NCBI GenBank assembly: GCA_038257845.1
Contig: JBBSQL010000003.1
Span: forward strand, 95,705-159,704
Length of the DNA stretch: 64,000 nt
Direction of reading: 5' to 3'
DNA from: JAFDXJ01 sp038257845
Lineage (GTDB): Bacteria; Bacteroidota; Bacteroidia; Chitinophagales; Chitinophagaceae
Under the pieces are notes generated by a model. The model was given only the letters and a program-made list of their open reading frames with translations. It was not told the DNA's origin and ran no database searches. Shown here piece by piece: positions 9,253 through 18,575 of the stretch. The position numbers were made by a program, and so were the translations under genes. How positions within the stretch are numbered: position 1 is the first letter of the stretch; each line of letters opens with the position of its first letter.

Positions 9253-10809
9253 ATGAGATTTGTACACTTTTGTTGTTTGGCTGTATTACTGGTTTTCGGC
9301 AGTATTGATTTGAGCGCACAGGACATCCACGTTAACTGGTCGGAAAAAAGCCGGGTTAAATTTGATTACGATGAGGCGGTTTTACTGGATAATGGAAATT
9401 ACATTATGCGGAAAAGTTTTCAGCATTTAATGCAAGCGTCAAAGAATACCCTGGTCTTATTGAATAATTCCATGGACGTTTTAAAAGAAAGTGAAATTAA
9501 GTTTGATGAAAAATTAAACCATGGTGATGAATTAAGAAAATTTGGTAAGAATATATACCTTTTTTATTCTGCTTATAGTTTAAAAACCCAAATTTATACA
9601 TATTATGCGCTAAAAATTGATGATAAAACTCTGGAAGTTCAATCCAAGATTTTATTAGGGTCTTTAAAATCCAGCAGTATTACAAACTTCGTTAAACCCT
9701 CGTATAAATTAAGTGATGATAGCAGCAAAATATTGTTTTTTGTTGAAAAGCCGGATTACAAAAAAGAAAACAAACAGTTTTTAATTAGTGTACTGAATTC
9801 AAATCTAACCATTATCTGGAGTCAGAACATTGAAACGAATATACCTGCCAAACAAGTAGACCTCTATGATTGGGATATCTCGAATAGTGGAAAAGTTTTT
9901 GTTTCCCTGAAACACTATGACCAGGATGTTAAGAAAGAAAGCATTCGGGAGGATGGTACAAAAGTACCCTCTTATTCTTTTAAAATGTTTGTATATGATG
10001 AGCGTAAAGCCAAGCCTAAAGAATTAGTGTTTGCACTTGGAAATAAATTTATACAGGGCAGCAAAGTGGTTTGTGATAATTCAGGTGAAGTTAAAATTGC
10101 CGGATTTTATAAAGCAAAATATAATGGACGGATTACGGGCGCTTTTTACACTACGGTAAATGACAAGGACCTTATGATGAGCAAACCCCAGGTCATTCCA
10201 ATCCCGGATGATGTTCTTTCAATGATTGATGTGGATGGATATGCAAAAACTAAAGGAAATGATCCGGGTATTGATGAGGATTTCAAGATTAAATTTATTA
10301 AAAAACGGGAAAATGGAAGTATTGATTTAATTGCCGAATATACTGGTATGAAAACGGTTACTTCTGGTGGAACTGCAGGTAGCTCAAGTACCTCTTATAT
10401 ATTCTATTATGGTGATGTGTTGAATATTCATGTTGAAAATAATGAAAAACCAATATTTACAAGAATCCCAAAAATGCAATTTGGTGCTGCAACTTATTTT
10501 ATGGGTGTTTACCCAATACTATACAACGATAAATTAATATTACTGTATAATGATGATAAGGATAATGTAGAAAAAAATATTTCAGAAAAACCCGATAAAT
10601 TCAGGAAGTTTGGTGAATCAATACTGATGGCTGCTATTATAGATACGAAAGGCAATCTCACCCGTCAAAAAGTGTACAGCCATGAAGGTGATTATGTAAC
10701 TATGCCCACATCAATTGACAAAATTTCAGATGGAACATACCTGATTATGGCTGGTTTAGAAAAAATGTTTAATTACAGGACAAAATTTGGTATAATGACA
10801 GTGAAATAA
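9253..10809 (+). CDS. Secreted protein of unknown function
   Basis: 518 aa. An N-terminal signal peptide (FVHFCCLAVLLVFGSIDLSAQ) sends it to the periplasm or beyond. No sorting tail, lipobox or catalytic motif is visible. The body alternates short beta-strand-like segments with turns, including repeated strings such as DDSSKILFFVEKPD and LLDNGNYIMRK, which would suit a beta-propeller; that is inference from pattern only. A serine/glycine-rich linker lies near residue 375. It has its own promoter and terminator, so it is a single-gene unit. Confidence 0.75.
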   Translation: MRFVHFCCLAVLLVFGSIDLSAQDIHVNWSEKSRVKFDYDEAVLLDNGNYIMRKSFQHLMQASKNTLVLLNNSMDVLKESEIKFDEKLNHGDELRKFGKNIYLFYSAYSLKTQIYTYYALKIDDKTLEVQSKILLGSLKSSSITNFVKPSYKLSDDSSKILFFVEKPDYKKENKQFLISVLNSNLTIIWSQNIETNIPAKQVDLYDWDISNSGKVFVSLKHYDQDVKKESIREDGTKVPSYSFKMFVYDERKAKPKELVFALGNKFIQGSKVVCDNSGEVKIAGFYKAKYNGRITGAFYTTVNDKDLMMSKPQVIPIPDDVLSMIDVDGYAKTKGNDPGIDEDFKIKFIKKRENGSIDLIAEYTGMKTVTSGGTAGSSSTSYIFYYGDVLNIHVENNEKPIFTRIPKMQFGAATYFMGVYPILYNDKLILLYNDDKDNVEKNISEKPDKFRKFGESILMAAIIDTKGNLTRQKVYSHEGDYVTMPTSIDKISDGTYLIMAGLEKMFNYRTKFGIMTVK

Positions 10810-10835
10810 TTTCAAGTAAACTTCTTTCGAAATTA

Positions 10836-10867
10836 AAAAACCAGGCACTTCAAACTGCCTGGTTTTT
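10836..10867. terminator. Intrinsic terminator, probably bidirectional
   Basis: AAAAACCAGGCA and TGCCTGGTTTTT form a perfect 12-bp stem with an 8-nt loop between two convergent genes. Confidence 0.88.
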
Positions 10868-10914
10868 GGTTGGTATATAATAATTTAGCCTGTCTTTTTT
10901 ACTTCAATAAAAAA

Positions 10915-13353
10915 TTAATTATCCCCCGATTTTGGTTTTTGCGGCATGACCGCTTTTGGTTCAGGTGGCACTTTTTTATCCGTTGGCTTTGGGGTTGATT
11001 TTTTCTCCTGGGTTGGTTTTTTATTCACGGTATCAGGCAATGTACTTTCAGGTGCTATATAATCATTGTTATCTGGCGGCAATTCTTCACCTCCATAATC
11101 TGCTGCATTTCCATTGCCAAGATCACCACCTTCGGCACCCAAATTTGCAGGCACACTATTGATCCAGTCATAAGTGACATTATTGCTCATATTATCCGGT
11201 TTTACAAAAGCCATCTTTTGATCAAAACCAAGTGTGGCATCATCGCCCGCTTTATCATAAAAATAAGCCCATACGGGTAACGCGAGCGAAGAACCTTGTC
11301 CGACAGCAGTGCTGTTGAAACGAATAAAACGGTCATCACAACCTGTCCATACACCACATATAAGTTGTGGCGTATATCCTATAAACCATGCATCACTGTT
11401 ATCATTCGTCGTACCAGTTTTGCCGGCAATTTCTCCATTCACTCCATAACTCCAGATGCGCCTTCCCGTGCCGTATTGCATCACGCCTTCCATCATGGTG
11501 ATGATAGAATATGCTGTGGCATCACTAATGACTTCTTTACGCTGGGGAATATTTGTTTGTAAAACATTTCCCTGGCCATCTTCAATTCTTGTGATATACA
11601 TAGGCTTTACGTTAAAGCCTCTTCCGGGAAACATACTGAATGCCTGCATCATTTCATATAATGATATTTCACAACTACCCAGTGCAATAGAAGGGTAGGG
11701 CTCAATTTTCGATTGCACGTTACAGGTCTTTAAAAAATCTACAAATCTTTTGGCGCCATCATTTCCCTGTGCGCCTAATTGCTTCATTACATAAGCTGTT
11801 GCACAGTTTCTTGATAAAGCAAGCGCTTCACTTAAAGGAATGGAATTGCCGGTGCAAGTAGTAGAAGTAGCAGGCACCATGCCATAGCCTTTGAAATTTT
11901 GCTGCTGATCTTCAACAATAGTATTGGGTGTAAAACCTGCATCTTCGATGGCCAGGCTATACAATAATGGTTTAATAGTAGAACCTACCTGCCGCTTCGT
12001 ATTTATATTTACATGGTCATACTTATATGTCTTAAAATCAATGCCGCCAACCCATGCTTTCACTTCGCCACTTAACGGATCCATCGCCATAAAACCGGCT
12101 TGTAACATTTGCCGGTGATATTTAATGGAATCATACGGCGTCATGGTTGTATCTGCAGAACGCATGGTATTCCACGCAAATATTTTCATGGGTGTTTTTA
12201 CATAAAAAGATTTTTTGATGTCCTCATCCGGAATATCTTCTTTTTTCATATTCCGCCAGCGGTCGGATTGCTTCATGGCCGCCTGTAATACATTTTCATG
12301 ATTTTTCCACACACTGCCGCTTTTAATATTATCCTGGGTATTTAATTGTTTCTGCATCGAACTCATGTGTTTTGCTACGGCCGCTTCAGCATATAATTGC
12401 ATGCGCGGATTAATGGTCGTATAAATTTTCAGCCCATCCTTGTATAAATTATAATTTTCCCCGTCATTTTTTTTATGTGTTGCACACCATTGCTTCATTT
12501 CCTCTCCCAGGATCATCCTGAAATATGGAGCAAGGCCTGTAGTTTCGTCAAGCTTTTTATAATTGAGTTTAATAGGAGGTTTTTTAAGACTGTCTGCAAC
12601 GTTGGCTTCAATATATTTATTCCTCACCATCTGGTCTATCACAATATTGCGCCGATCACGGGAACGAGCAGGATTTATGCGCGGGTTATACGTGGTGGAT
12701 GCTTTGAGCATTCCAATGAGCACGGCTGCTTCTTCAATACTTACGCGGTCTGGTTCTTTTTGAAAGAAAGTTTTTGAAGCATTCCGGATACCATATACAT
12801 TGTCGCCAAATGGGACAGTATTGAGGTAAACAGTAATGATCTCTTCTTTGGTAAAATTCCGTTCGAGTTTGATGGCAATGATACTCTCTTTCAATTTTTG
12901 AACCATGCGTGTGACGATATTGCTGCTCACATTATCTGTAAATAAATTCTTCGCCGTTTGCATTGTAATCGTGCTCGCTCCACCTTCACTTCCGAGGGAA
13001 AATAAAGCACGTGCCAGTGAACGCGGATCAATGCCATTATGATCATAAAAACGTTCATCTTCTGTTGCTACCAGCGCTTCAATAATATATTTGCTGATGT
13101 CTTTATAATCCACATTGACCCTGTCTTGTAAATAAAATTTTCCCATCAAAGTGCCATCATCCGCATATACCTGGCTGGCTAATGAAGCAGATGGATTTTG
13201 CAATTCTTCGATACTCGGCATCTTTCCAAATAATCCCCAGTTTGCAAACAGGATCATAATAATAGCCGCACATAAACCAATAAAGAATACGCGCCAGAGC
13301 ATTTTTACGGAGCGTTTAATGGTAGAATTTTTCGTTTGTTTCTTTTGGGGCAT
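10915..13353 (-). CDS. Class A penicillin-binding protein 1A (glycosyltransferase/transpeptidase)
   Basis: 812 aa. One membrane helix (about 20-40) anchors it in the inner membrane. The GT51 domain has EDERFYDHNGID (catalytic Glu98) and GGASTITMQTAKN. The transpeptidase domain has Ser458 in GSTIKP, SRN, and Lys645 in the KTGTT motif. The last 80 residues are a Pro/Lys-rich low-complexity tail. It polymerises and cross-links peptidoglycan. It lies downstream of the SprE/PorW homologue on the same strand, about 90 bases away. Confidence 0.95.
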   Translation of the reverse strand: MPQKKQTKNSTIKRSVKMLWRVFFIGLCAAIIMILFANWGLFGKMPSIEELQNPSASLASQVYADDGTLMGKFYLQDRVNVDYKDISKYIIEALVATEDERFYDHNGIDPRSLARALFSLGSEGGASTITMQTAKNLFTDNVSSNIVTRMVQKLKESIIAIKLERNFTKEEIITVYLNTVPFGDNVYGIRNASKTFFQKEPDRVSIEEAAVLIGMLKASTTYNPRINPARSRDRRNIVIDQMVRNKYIEANVADSLKKPPIKLNYKKLDETTGLAPYFRMILGEEMKQWCATHKKNDGENYNLYKDGLKIYTTINPRMQLYAEAAVAKHMSSMQKQLNTQDNIKSGSVWKNHENVLQAAMKQSDRWRNMKKEDIPDEDIKKSFYVKTPMKIFAWNTMRSADTTMTPYDSIKYHRQMLQAGFMAMDPLSGEVKAWVGGIDFKTYKYDHVNINTKRQVGSTIKPLLYSLAIEDAGFTPNTIVEDQQQNFKGYGMVPATSTTCTGNSIPLSEALALSRNCATAYVMKQLGAQGNDGAKRFVDFLKTCNVQSKIEPYPSIALGSCEISLYEMMQAFSMFPGRGFNVKPMYITRIEDGQGNVLQTNIPQRKEVISDATAYSIITMMEGVMQYGTGRRIWSYGVNGEIAGKTGTTNDNSDAWFIGYTPQLICGVWTGCDDRFIRFNSTAVGQGSSLALPVWAYFYDKAGDDATLGFDQKMAFVKPDNMSNNVTYDWINSVPANLGAEGGDLGNGNAADYGGEELPPDNNDYIAPESTLPDTVNKKPTQEKKSTPKPTDKKVPPEPKAVMPQKPKSGDN

Positions 13354-13440
13354 TGGTGGATATTACTTTGCAAAAAAAGACATTTCTATGAGCCAGCCAT
13401 TTTTATCGAGGTAATTTTTTATTAAAAATCTTTTGGGAAA

Positions 13441-16380
13441 TTATTCAAATTTTCCGGGTAATACCTTTTCAAGTAGTAGTTTGTAACTATCTACATCCCC
13501 GGTCTCTTTCATTACATCCAAATTATACTGGCTGATGATCGTATATTTAAATTTGTCTGGTGTGAGCCAGGAAATAATGCGGCTTCCCGCGACAGGCCTG
13601 GTTTTGTCAACATATACAATGGCTTCCGATGCGCCGGCAAACGGACCAATCAGAACCACGGAATAACGATCGTCAATCTTCTGCGTTGTTACCGTCAATT
13701 TCTGATTGTAGAAATTTATTTTATTGTATTTATCAAAAGCATTCCTGGCTTCATTGATAAATACTGGTGCAACTTTATCCAGTAAAATCGTGACATACTG
13801 CGGTTGCTTTGCATCAAATTCATACGTACGCACAATCTTATTGGCAAGGTGCGATGTATCCAGGACATTTTGGGTAACCTTTTTCACCGGGTTGGCAATC
13901 ATTGAATCCACTTTTGTATTTGGTTTCTGGATGGTTGTTTGTACCGGTGTGAGATCCACAACAGGTGATTCATCATCTTTCAATCTGGTAATCTGCAATG
14001 CAGTCAAATAATCTTCAATGTCTTTCCTGCGGCGCAATACATCAATCATGGTATTTGCTTTTTCGGCAAGCGGTGATTGCGGAAATAATTTTGCCAAATT
14101 TTCCAAACTATTTATTGCTATACTATCTTCTCTTTTTGAAACATAGTAAATGGATTCAATGTAAAGTAATTGAGGAGTCCAGTATGTTTGGCCATACACA
14201 CTATCTGCTGCAGCTTTTTCTATTTTGGCTTTTTCAAATTCACCTTCAATAAATAAAGTATAAATGTCTTTATATTTCAAAGTCGCTGCATCAGGTTGTT
14301 TTACTGCATTTGCGTTTGTCGGATTTTTAAGTTTTACTGCCCACTCGCTTTCCGGGAATTGTGAAAGCAAAGCATTTTTTGCAGAATCTGCTGAAGTCTT
14401 ATTGCCGATTTTATAATAACTGTAATATAAATTAAATAAGGCTTCTGCTTTTTTATCGTACCCAGGGAAACGGCTAAATAATGTACCATAACTTTCCACT
14501 GCCGCAGGATAATTTTCCAATTGGTTTTGAAAGGCTAAACCATTTTCAAATAATGCATCCATGATTTTTTGATTGGATGCTTTCAGCAAATCTTCCGTTA
14601 AAGGAATATTGGACATCAGTCCTGCAAAACTGATATTATCCGCATTTGCATTCATTCCATCCCCGCTGTTGGAAACATTTTCATCACCGTTTTCACCCCC
14701 ATTTAAAGGCGATTTTGAAGACATCATTTTTTGAATGGCTTCCTGTCTTTGCCAGTCATCAACGTTTGGTCTGTTGCCCCAGTTCGCACGAAACTGCCCA
14801 AACCCCTGGCTTTTCAGCGTACTGTTATTAAAATACCAGTCTCCTTTATTCGCAGAAAATAAGGTTGGTGCGGACTTGAGTTGCACAGCAGCATTGACGT
14901 TTACATCCGGCTCATCCTTAAGACCTTTTAATTTTCTTAAATAACGAACCATCTTTTTCACAGCAGCAATGCGGTCATTCTCTGATAGTTTTGCCAATGC
15001 CTGTAAACTATCCTGCGTAGAAATCGTAGTGAGGTTTGTACTGATTGTACTGAGTGGGGGCAACCTGTAATTTACCCGCACTTTATCAAGACTATCCAGC
15101 GAAGAAGTTTCCACGCTGTCATAAAAATTCTTTGCAGGAATAAAAATATTTTGCCCATATTCCATATCCGCCAATGCAAGGAATGACCTGGATTTTTGCT
15201 GCGGATTCTCTGTACTTACTGCAATACTTTTTCGCAACAATTTTTCTGACAGTGTAGCATCTTTCATATCCATCGCCACTTTTGCTGCGGCTGCATAAAT
15301 GATGTCTCGGCTGTCTTCATATTTATCCTTTTTCGCGAGGCGTAGCAGGTTGTCCAGCTTTTGTTGTAATACAGAAGTTGTATCATTGGGCATATCACTA
15401 ATGCTGTTCAGGTTCGCATACACTTCCATGACCGGGTCGGTGGTATGACTCGCTGCTTTCGCATAATATTTTACAGCGTTTTCATTATCACCGGCAAGAT
15501 GGAATAACTGCGCCATTAAAAATTCTTTGCGTGCATATTCAAGCTTATTGGCAGCCAGGTCAAGTGAAAGCCCGATGTGAAACGCGGCGCTGTCATAAAT
15601 ATTTAAATTATAAAATAAATAGCCCAGTGCTTCATGCAATTCCGGTTGCAGGCGCTCGGGGAAAACCGGGTCATGCCTTAATATTTCCAATACGCCGGAT
15701 GCTTTTTCATATTGACCGTTTTCAATAAAATTACGCGCCATCCATACCAATGCATCATTGCGGTTGGGTGGCGTAGAAAAAGTTTTTCGCAAAATATTTT
15801 CTTTCTTTTCTTCTGTAGAAATACTGAATACACCATTCTTACTACTCACATTACTGCCCACGGGAATATCGTAGCCATCGTCTTTTGGCGCAAATGCATA
15901 ATTGATATATTGAAAAATCTGTGCGGCAGAATCAAAATTTTTCCGGTAATAAAAAGCTTCACCCAACACCAGGTATAAATTATCTATCCAGTCATTGCGC
16001 AGGTCATGCAATAAAATACCGGCATTGCATTTATTGATCACTGAATCAATATCGCTGTTGGTGGAAGTAGCATTCAGTGTAAAATTGTAAAAGGGTAATT
16101 TTTTCGTGTAATCGTCGCGGAATCCATCTTTTGCCTGGTTCTGAATTTCCTGCAAACGGGTGGCGGCGTTGAAATAATAATTATAGTGAGTGACGGTATT
16201 TTGATACAATTTTTTTCCAAAACCTAATTTACCTTCCTTGGTTTTTTCGGAAGCCAGTGTACGGTTTTCATAAGGATTGGGTTTCTTCAGTTCAATGGTA
16301 GATCCGGGCTGGGAAAATGCTGCCATGCCCAAAAGGATTGCGCAGGAAAAGAATAAATACTTTAAGAAAATGCCCTTCAT
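13441..16380 (-). CDS. sprE: SprE/PorW-like type IX secretion protein with TPR repeats
   Basis: 979 aa from the ATG at 16380; an in-frame start at 16560 would overlap the divergent gene and lacks a signal. MKGIFLKYLFFSCAILLGM is a signal peptide, and the cysteine in it is a poor lipobox fit although family members are often lipoproteins. TPR-like helices fill about residues 130-780 (for example AEALFNLYYSYYKIG, LGYLFYNLNIYDSAAFH). The C-terminal 110 residues resemble a SPOR-like fold (YVTILLDKV ... RYSVVLIGPF). It would support type IX export and gliding. The family is likely; the symbol rests on overall pattern. Confidence 0.75.
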   Translation of the reverse strand: MKGIFLKYLFFSCAILLGMAAFSQPGSTIELKKPNPYENRTLASEKTKEGKLGFGKKLYQNTVTHYNYYFNAATRLQEIQNQAKDGFRDDYTKKLPFYNFTLNATSTNSDIDSVINKCNAGILLHDLRNDWIDNLYLVLGEAFYYRKNFDSAAQIFQYINYAFAPKDDGYDIPVGSNVSSKNGVFSISTEEKKENILRKTFSTPPNRNDALVWMARNFIENGQYEKASGVLEILRHDPVFPERLQPELHEALGYLFYNLNIYDSAAFHIGLSLDLAANKLEYARKEFLMAQLFHLAGDNENAVKYYAKAASHTTDPVMEVYANLNSISDMPNDTTSVLQQKLDNLLRLAKKDKYEDSRDIIYAAAAKVAMDMKDATLSEKLLRKSIAVSTENPQQKSRSFLALADMEYGQNIFIPAKNFYDSVETSSLDSLDKVRVNYRLPPLSTISTNLTTISTQDSLQALAKLSENDRIAAVKKMVRYLRKLKGLKDEPDVNVNAAVQLKSAPTLFSANKGDWYFNNSTLKSQGFGQFRANWGNRPNVDDWQRQEAIQKMMSSKSPLNGGENGDENVSNSGDGMNANADNISFAGLMSNIPLTEDLLKASNQKIMDALFENGLAFQNQLENYPAAVESYGTLFSRFPGYDKKAEALFNLYYSYYKIGNKTSADSAKNALLSQFPESEWAVKLKNPTNANAVKQPDAATLKYKDIYTLFIEGEFEKAKIEKAAADSVYGQTYWTPQLLYIESIYYVSKREDSIAINSLENLAKLFPQSPLAEKANTMIDVLRRRKDIEDYLTALQITRLKDDESPVVDLTPVQTTIQKPNTKVDSMIANPVKKVTQNVLDTSHLANKIVRTYEFDAKQPQYVTILLDKVAPVFINEARNAFDKYNKINFYNQKLTVTTQKIDDRYSVVLIGPFAGASEAIVYVDKTRPVAGSRIISWLTPDKFKYTIISQYNLDVMKETGDVDSYKLLLEKVLPGKFE

Positions 16381-16535
16381 ACGGTAATAACGGATAATTA
16401 ACTCTAAAATGGATAAATTATTTTTAAAAAATACATTTATTTTACAAGCCACGCCAAATATAAGGCGATTGAAGGGCGCTACGGTATTTCCCGAAAACTT
16501 TTTTTTATGTTTACCTTTATTTTTTAAATTGATCC

Positions 16536-16931
16536 ATGCCTGACCAGGAAAAAATTTCACCCATCAAAAGACGTCAAAATCATTACCGGCTGGTAATTAT
16601 GAATGACGACCGTTTTGAAGAAGTGGTTACATTCAAATTATCGCGGCTGCGGGTTTATATGTTTTTATCTTCCGCCTTGGTATTAGTGATGGTTTTTTGC
16701 ATCGCTTTGATCAGTTTTTCGCCATTGAAATATTATATACCCGGCTATGGCGCACGGGAAAATAAAACGGAAATGCAGGAAATAAAAATGAGGACTGATT
16801 CATTGGAGCAGGCGCTTATTTACAAACAAAAATACCTGGATGATTTGAAGAAAGTTTTAACAGGCAATGATTTGGTACAAAAAGATACAGTTGCATTAAA
16901 GATCGTGCCGCCGGAAATATCAAAAGAGTAA
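16536..16931 (+). CDS. Short membrane protein like the N-terminus of M23 peptidases
   Basis: 131 aa. A short basic head, HYRLVIMNDDRFEEVVTFKL, is followed by one membrane helix (about 41-63) and a periplasmic helical stretch ending KYLDDLKKVLTGND. This is the layout before the LytM domain in Bacteroidota M23 peptidases, but no peptidase domain follows: the stop is two bases before atpZ. It is not a recent frameshift because the next frame is atpZ itself. It may be a stand-alone module. Its start lies 155 bases from the divergent sprE start. Confidence 0.65.
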   Translation: MPDQEKISPIKRRQNHYRLVIMNDDRFEEVVTFKLSRLRVYMFLSSALVLVMVFCIALISFSPLKYYIPGYGARENKTEMQEIKMRTDSLEQALIYKQKYLDDLKKVLTGNDLVQKDTVALKIVPPEISKE

Positions 16932-16933
16932 GT

Positions 16934-17152
16934 ATGGAAAATGAGGTAAAAAGTAGCGACAAAGGGAAAAAGTTATTGTTCAGGTACGCGACGATGGGCA
17001 TGCAGATTGCCATTGCGCTGGGCATAGGCGTACTGGCAGGTTATTATTTAGATAAATGGATACATGTTGGTTTTCCTTTATTTGTTTGGGCTGCACCTTT
17101 ATGTGTATTGGTCGTAATTTTTATGAGAATTATAAAAGACACTTCGAAATGA
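16934..17152 (+). CDS. atpZ: AtpZ/AtpI-type ATP synthase accessory protein
   Basis: 72 aa with two membrane helices separated by a short loop (IAIALGIGVLAGYYLDKW ... FPLFVWAAPLCVLVVIF), the layout of AtpZ. Members help assemble the F-type ATP synthase or supply it with Mg2+. It starts two bases after the preceding stop, so the two genes are co-transcribed. The synthase genes themselves are not in this window; a dispersed repeat follows at once. Confidence 0.82.
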   Translation: MENEVKSSDKGKKLLFRYATMGMQIAIALGIGVLAGYYLDKWIHVGFPLFVWAAPLCVLVVIFMRIIKDTSK

Positions 17153-17544
17153 GTAATAAAAATTTTTGCAATTTTAGCAACCGATATTTATTCATTAATC
17201 GAAGGATAAAAAAAGGCCTCAGAAAAAATGCGTTAAGAAAATTTGATTAATTGGCAGCCTGTCCCGATACAATCGGGATTAAAAAATGAAATAAATGTTC
17301 CAATGATGGGCTTTATAATTAGCTGGTAAGTTGCAGTACTGCCGGGTTATGAGTTTCAGATTGAGCTATTTCATTTTAGACAATTAATCAAATTTTTAGA
17401 TTTTTTTGTGTAGCCTTAATTTTTTTTGTTACTTTTTTGTATCAAGACAAAAACAGTAAAAGAAAAAAAATATTTTAAAATTATTGTTTTGATTTTACTG
17501 ATTATTATATTAAATATATTTATACCAAATTCTAAAATTCATTC
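17153..17544. other. Intergenic region holding a dispersed repeat
   Basis: 392 bases with no gene. Most of it is one copy of the repeat described at 17215-17460. The last 80 bases are plain AT-rich sequence ahead of the AtpI-like gene. Confidence 0.7.
17215..17460 (+). repeat. Dispersed 240-bp repeat, copy 1
   Basis: It begins GGCCTCAGAAAAAATGCG and ends in a hairpin, TTACTTTTTTGT and ACAAAAACAGTAA. A copy in opposite orientation lies at 60857-61094. Shared blocks are the GGCCTCAG head, TTAAGAAAATTTGATT, GGGCTTT, TATTTCATTTTAGA, AATCAAATTTTTAG and the terminal hairpin. A small extra hairpin, TCCCGATACAATCGGGA, sits near the head in this copy. Confidence 0.85.
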
Positions 17545-17949
17545 ATGAAAAAAATAGATTACCGCAAATATTTTTTACCCATTCTTTTGGTCTTTATTTT
17601 CGTCAATTCATTCTGCCTTTTATCCAAAAATTTTTTACTCGAAAAAGGCATTGATTCCACCGTATTGCTGGGTGCTAATATCATTCTATTTTTATTGTCC
17701 GTGATCGCGCTCATCATGCATATCACCGCTGTTAAAAATAAAAATCCAAATGTATTCGTCCGCAGTGTGATGGCCGCATCATTTATTAAATTAATGGTGA
17801 TTGCCATAGCTGCAGTCACTTATTTGGCGATAGCCAAAGAAAACCGGAATATTTATGGCGTGGTAGCTTCATTGGTTTTGTATGTGATTTATACAATTAT
17901 TGAAATTAGAAATGCTTCCCTGATCAATAAGGAAAATGGCAAAAACTGA
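17545..17949 (+). CDS. Four-helix membrane protein, AtpI-like
   Basis: 134 aa with four hydrophobic helices (about 11-30, 41-62, 73-93, 100-120). Size and layout fit the second AtpI-like protein that often lies between atpZ and atpB in Bacteroidota; this is recognition by layout, not by a motif. Here it is separated from atpZ by a repeat and is followed by sprT rather than atpB. Its last 14 bases overlap the next gene, so the two are translated together. Confidence 0.6.
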   Translation: MKKIDYRKYFLPILLVFIFVNSFCLLSKNFLLEKGIDSTVLLGANIILFLLSVIALIMHITAVKNKNPNVFVRSVMAASFIKLMVIAIAAVTYLAIAKENRNIYGVVASLVLYVIYTIIEIRNASLINKENGKN

Positions 17950-18568
17950 ACACCCGATGCAGGCGCTCCGGGAATTTATACCCGGAAATAGTTTTGAAAA
18001 AGTAGTGCATTACCTGCATTTTTATAAAGTGGAACTCACCATCACGCGCAAGCGCAAAACCTTGCTGGGCGTATATCGCAATGCAACACGTGACAAAAAT
18101 CACCGCATTTCTGTGAACGGAAATTTGAATCAATACGATTTCCTTGTCACGCTTTTACATGAACTGGCACATTTGCTGGCTTTTGAAAAACATGGCGGTC
18201 GTATTGCAGCGCATGGCAAGGAATGGAAATCAATTTATGCGGATATCTTAGCAACATTTTTGCAGGAAAAAATTTTCCCTGAAGATATTGCGCAGGCTTT
18301 ATATCGTTCCTTAAAAAATCCCGGCGCGAGTGCGTGCAGTGAAGTGGAACTCGGCCGCGTTTTAAAAAAATATGACGCGCCGGCCAAAGGAATTTTAATG
18401 GAAGCATTGGAAAATGGCCGTAATTTTTCTACACCCGACGGGAAAAAATTTATGAAGCTGAAAAAAATAAGAAGCCGTTATTTGTGCAAAGAAATTGTTT
18501 CAGGAAAACAATATTCTTTCAGCGCATTATATGAAGTGATGCCTGAAAAAGAACATACAAATTTATAA
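17936..18568 (+). CDS. SprT-like zinc metalloprotease domain protein
   Basis: 210 aa. The zinc motif HELAH (in LVTLLHELAHLLAFEKHGG) followed by AAHGKEWK, with its third histidine, is typical of SprT-like proteins. SPRTN relatives cut DNA-bound proteins; bacterial roles are not settled. The second half lacks the usual Cys-rich zinc ribbon, keeping only scattered cysteines. It overlaps the AtpI-like gene and is seven bases from the thioesterase. Confidence 0.85.
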   Translation: MAKTEHPMQALREFIPGNSFEKVVHYLHFYKVELTITRKRKTLLGVYRNATRDKNHRISVNGNLNQYDFLVTLLHELAHLLAFEKHGGRIAAHGKEWKSIYADILATFLQEKIFPEDIAQALYRSLKNPGASACSEVELGRVLKKYDAPAKGILMEALENGRNFSTPDGKKFMKLKKIRSRYLCKEIVSGKQYSFSALYEVMPEKEHTNL

Positions 18569-18575
18569 TTCAACT

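Noticed and set aside
10982..11110. Low-complexity Pro/Lys region as a sign of frameshift in the penicillin-binding protein
   Set aside because: Such tails are common in class A penicillin-binding proteins of this phylum and the frame is intact through all catalytic motifs.
16381..16560. Longer start for the SprE/PorW gene
   Set aside because: The extra 60 residues lack a signal peptide and would overlap the divergent gene; the ATG at 16380 begins a clean signal peptide.
17158..17250. Short coding frame behind atpZ
   Set aside because: It runs into the dispersed repeat, has no plausible protein pattern, and its counterpart near 61000 is not open.
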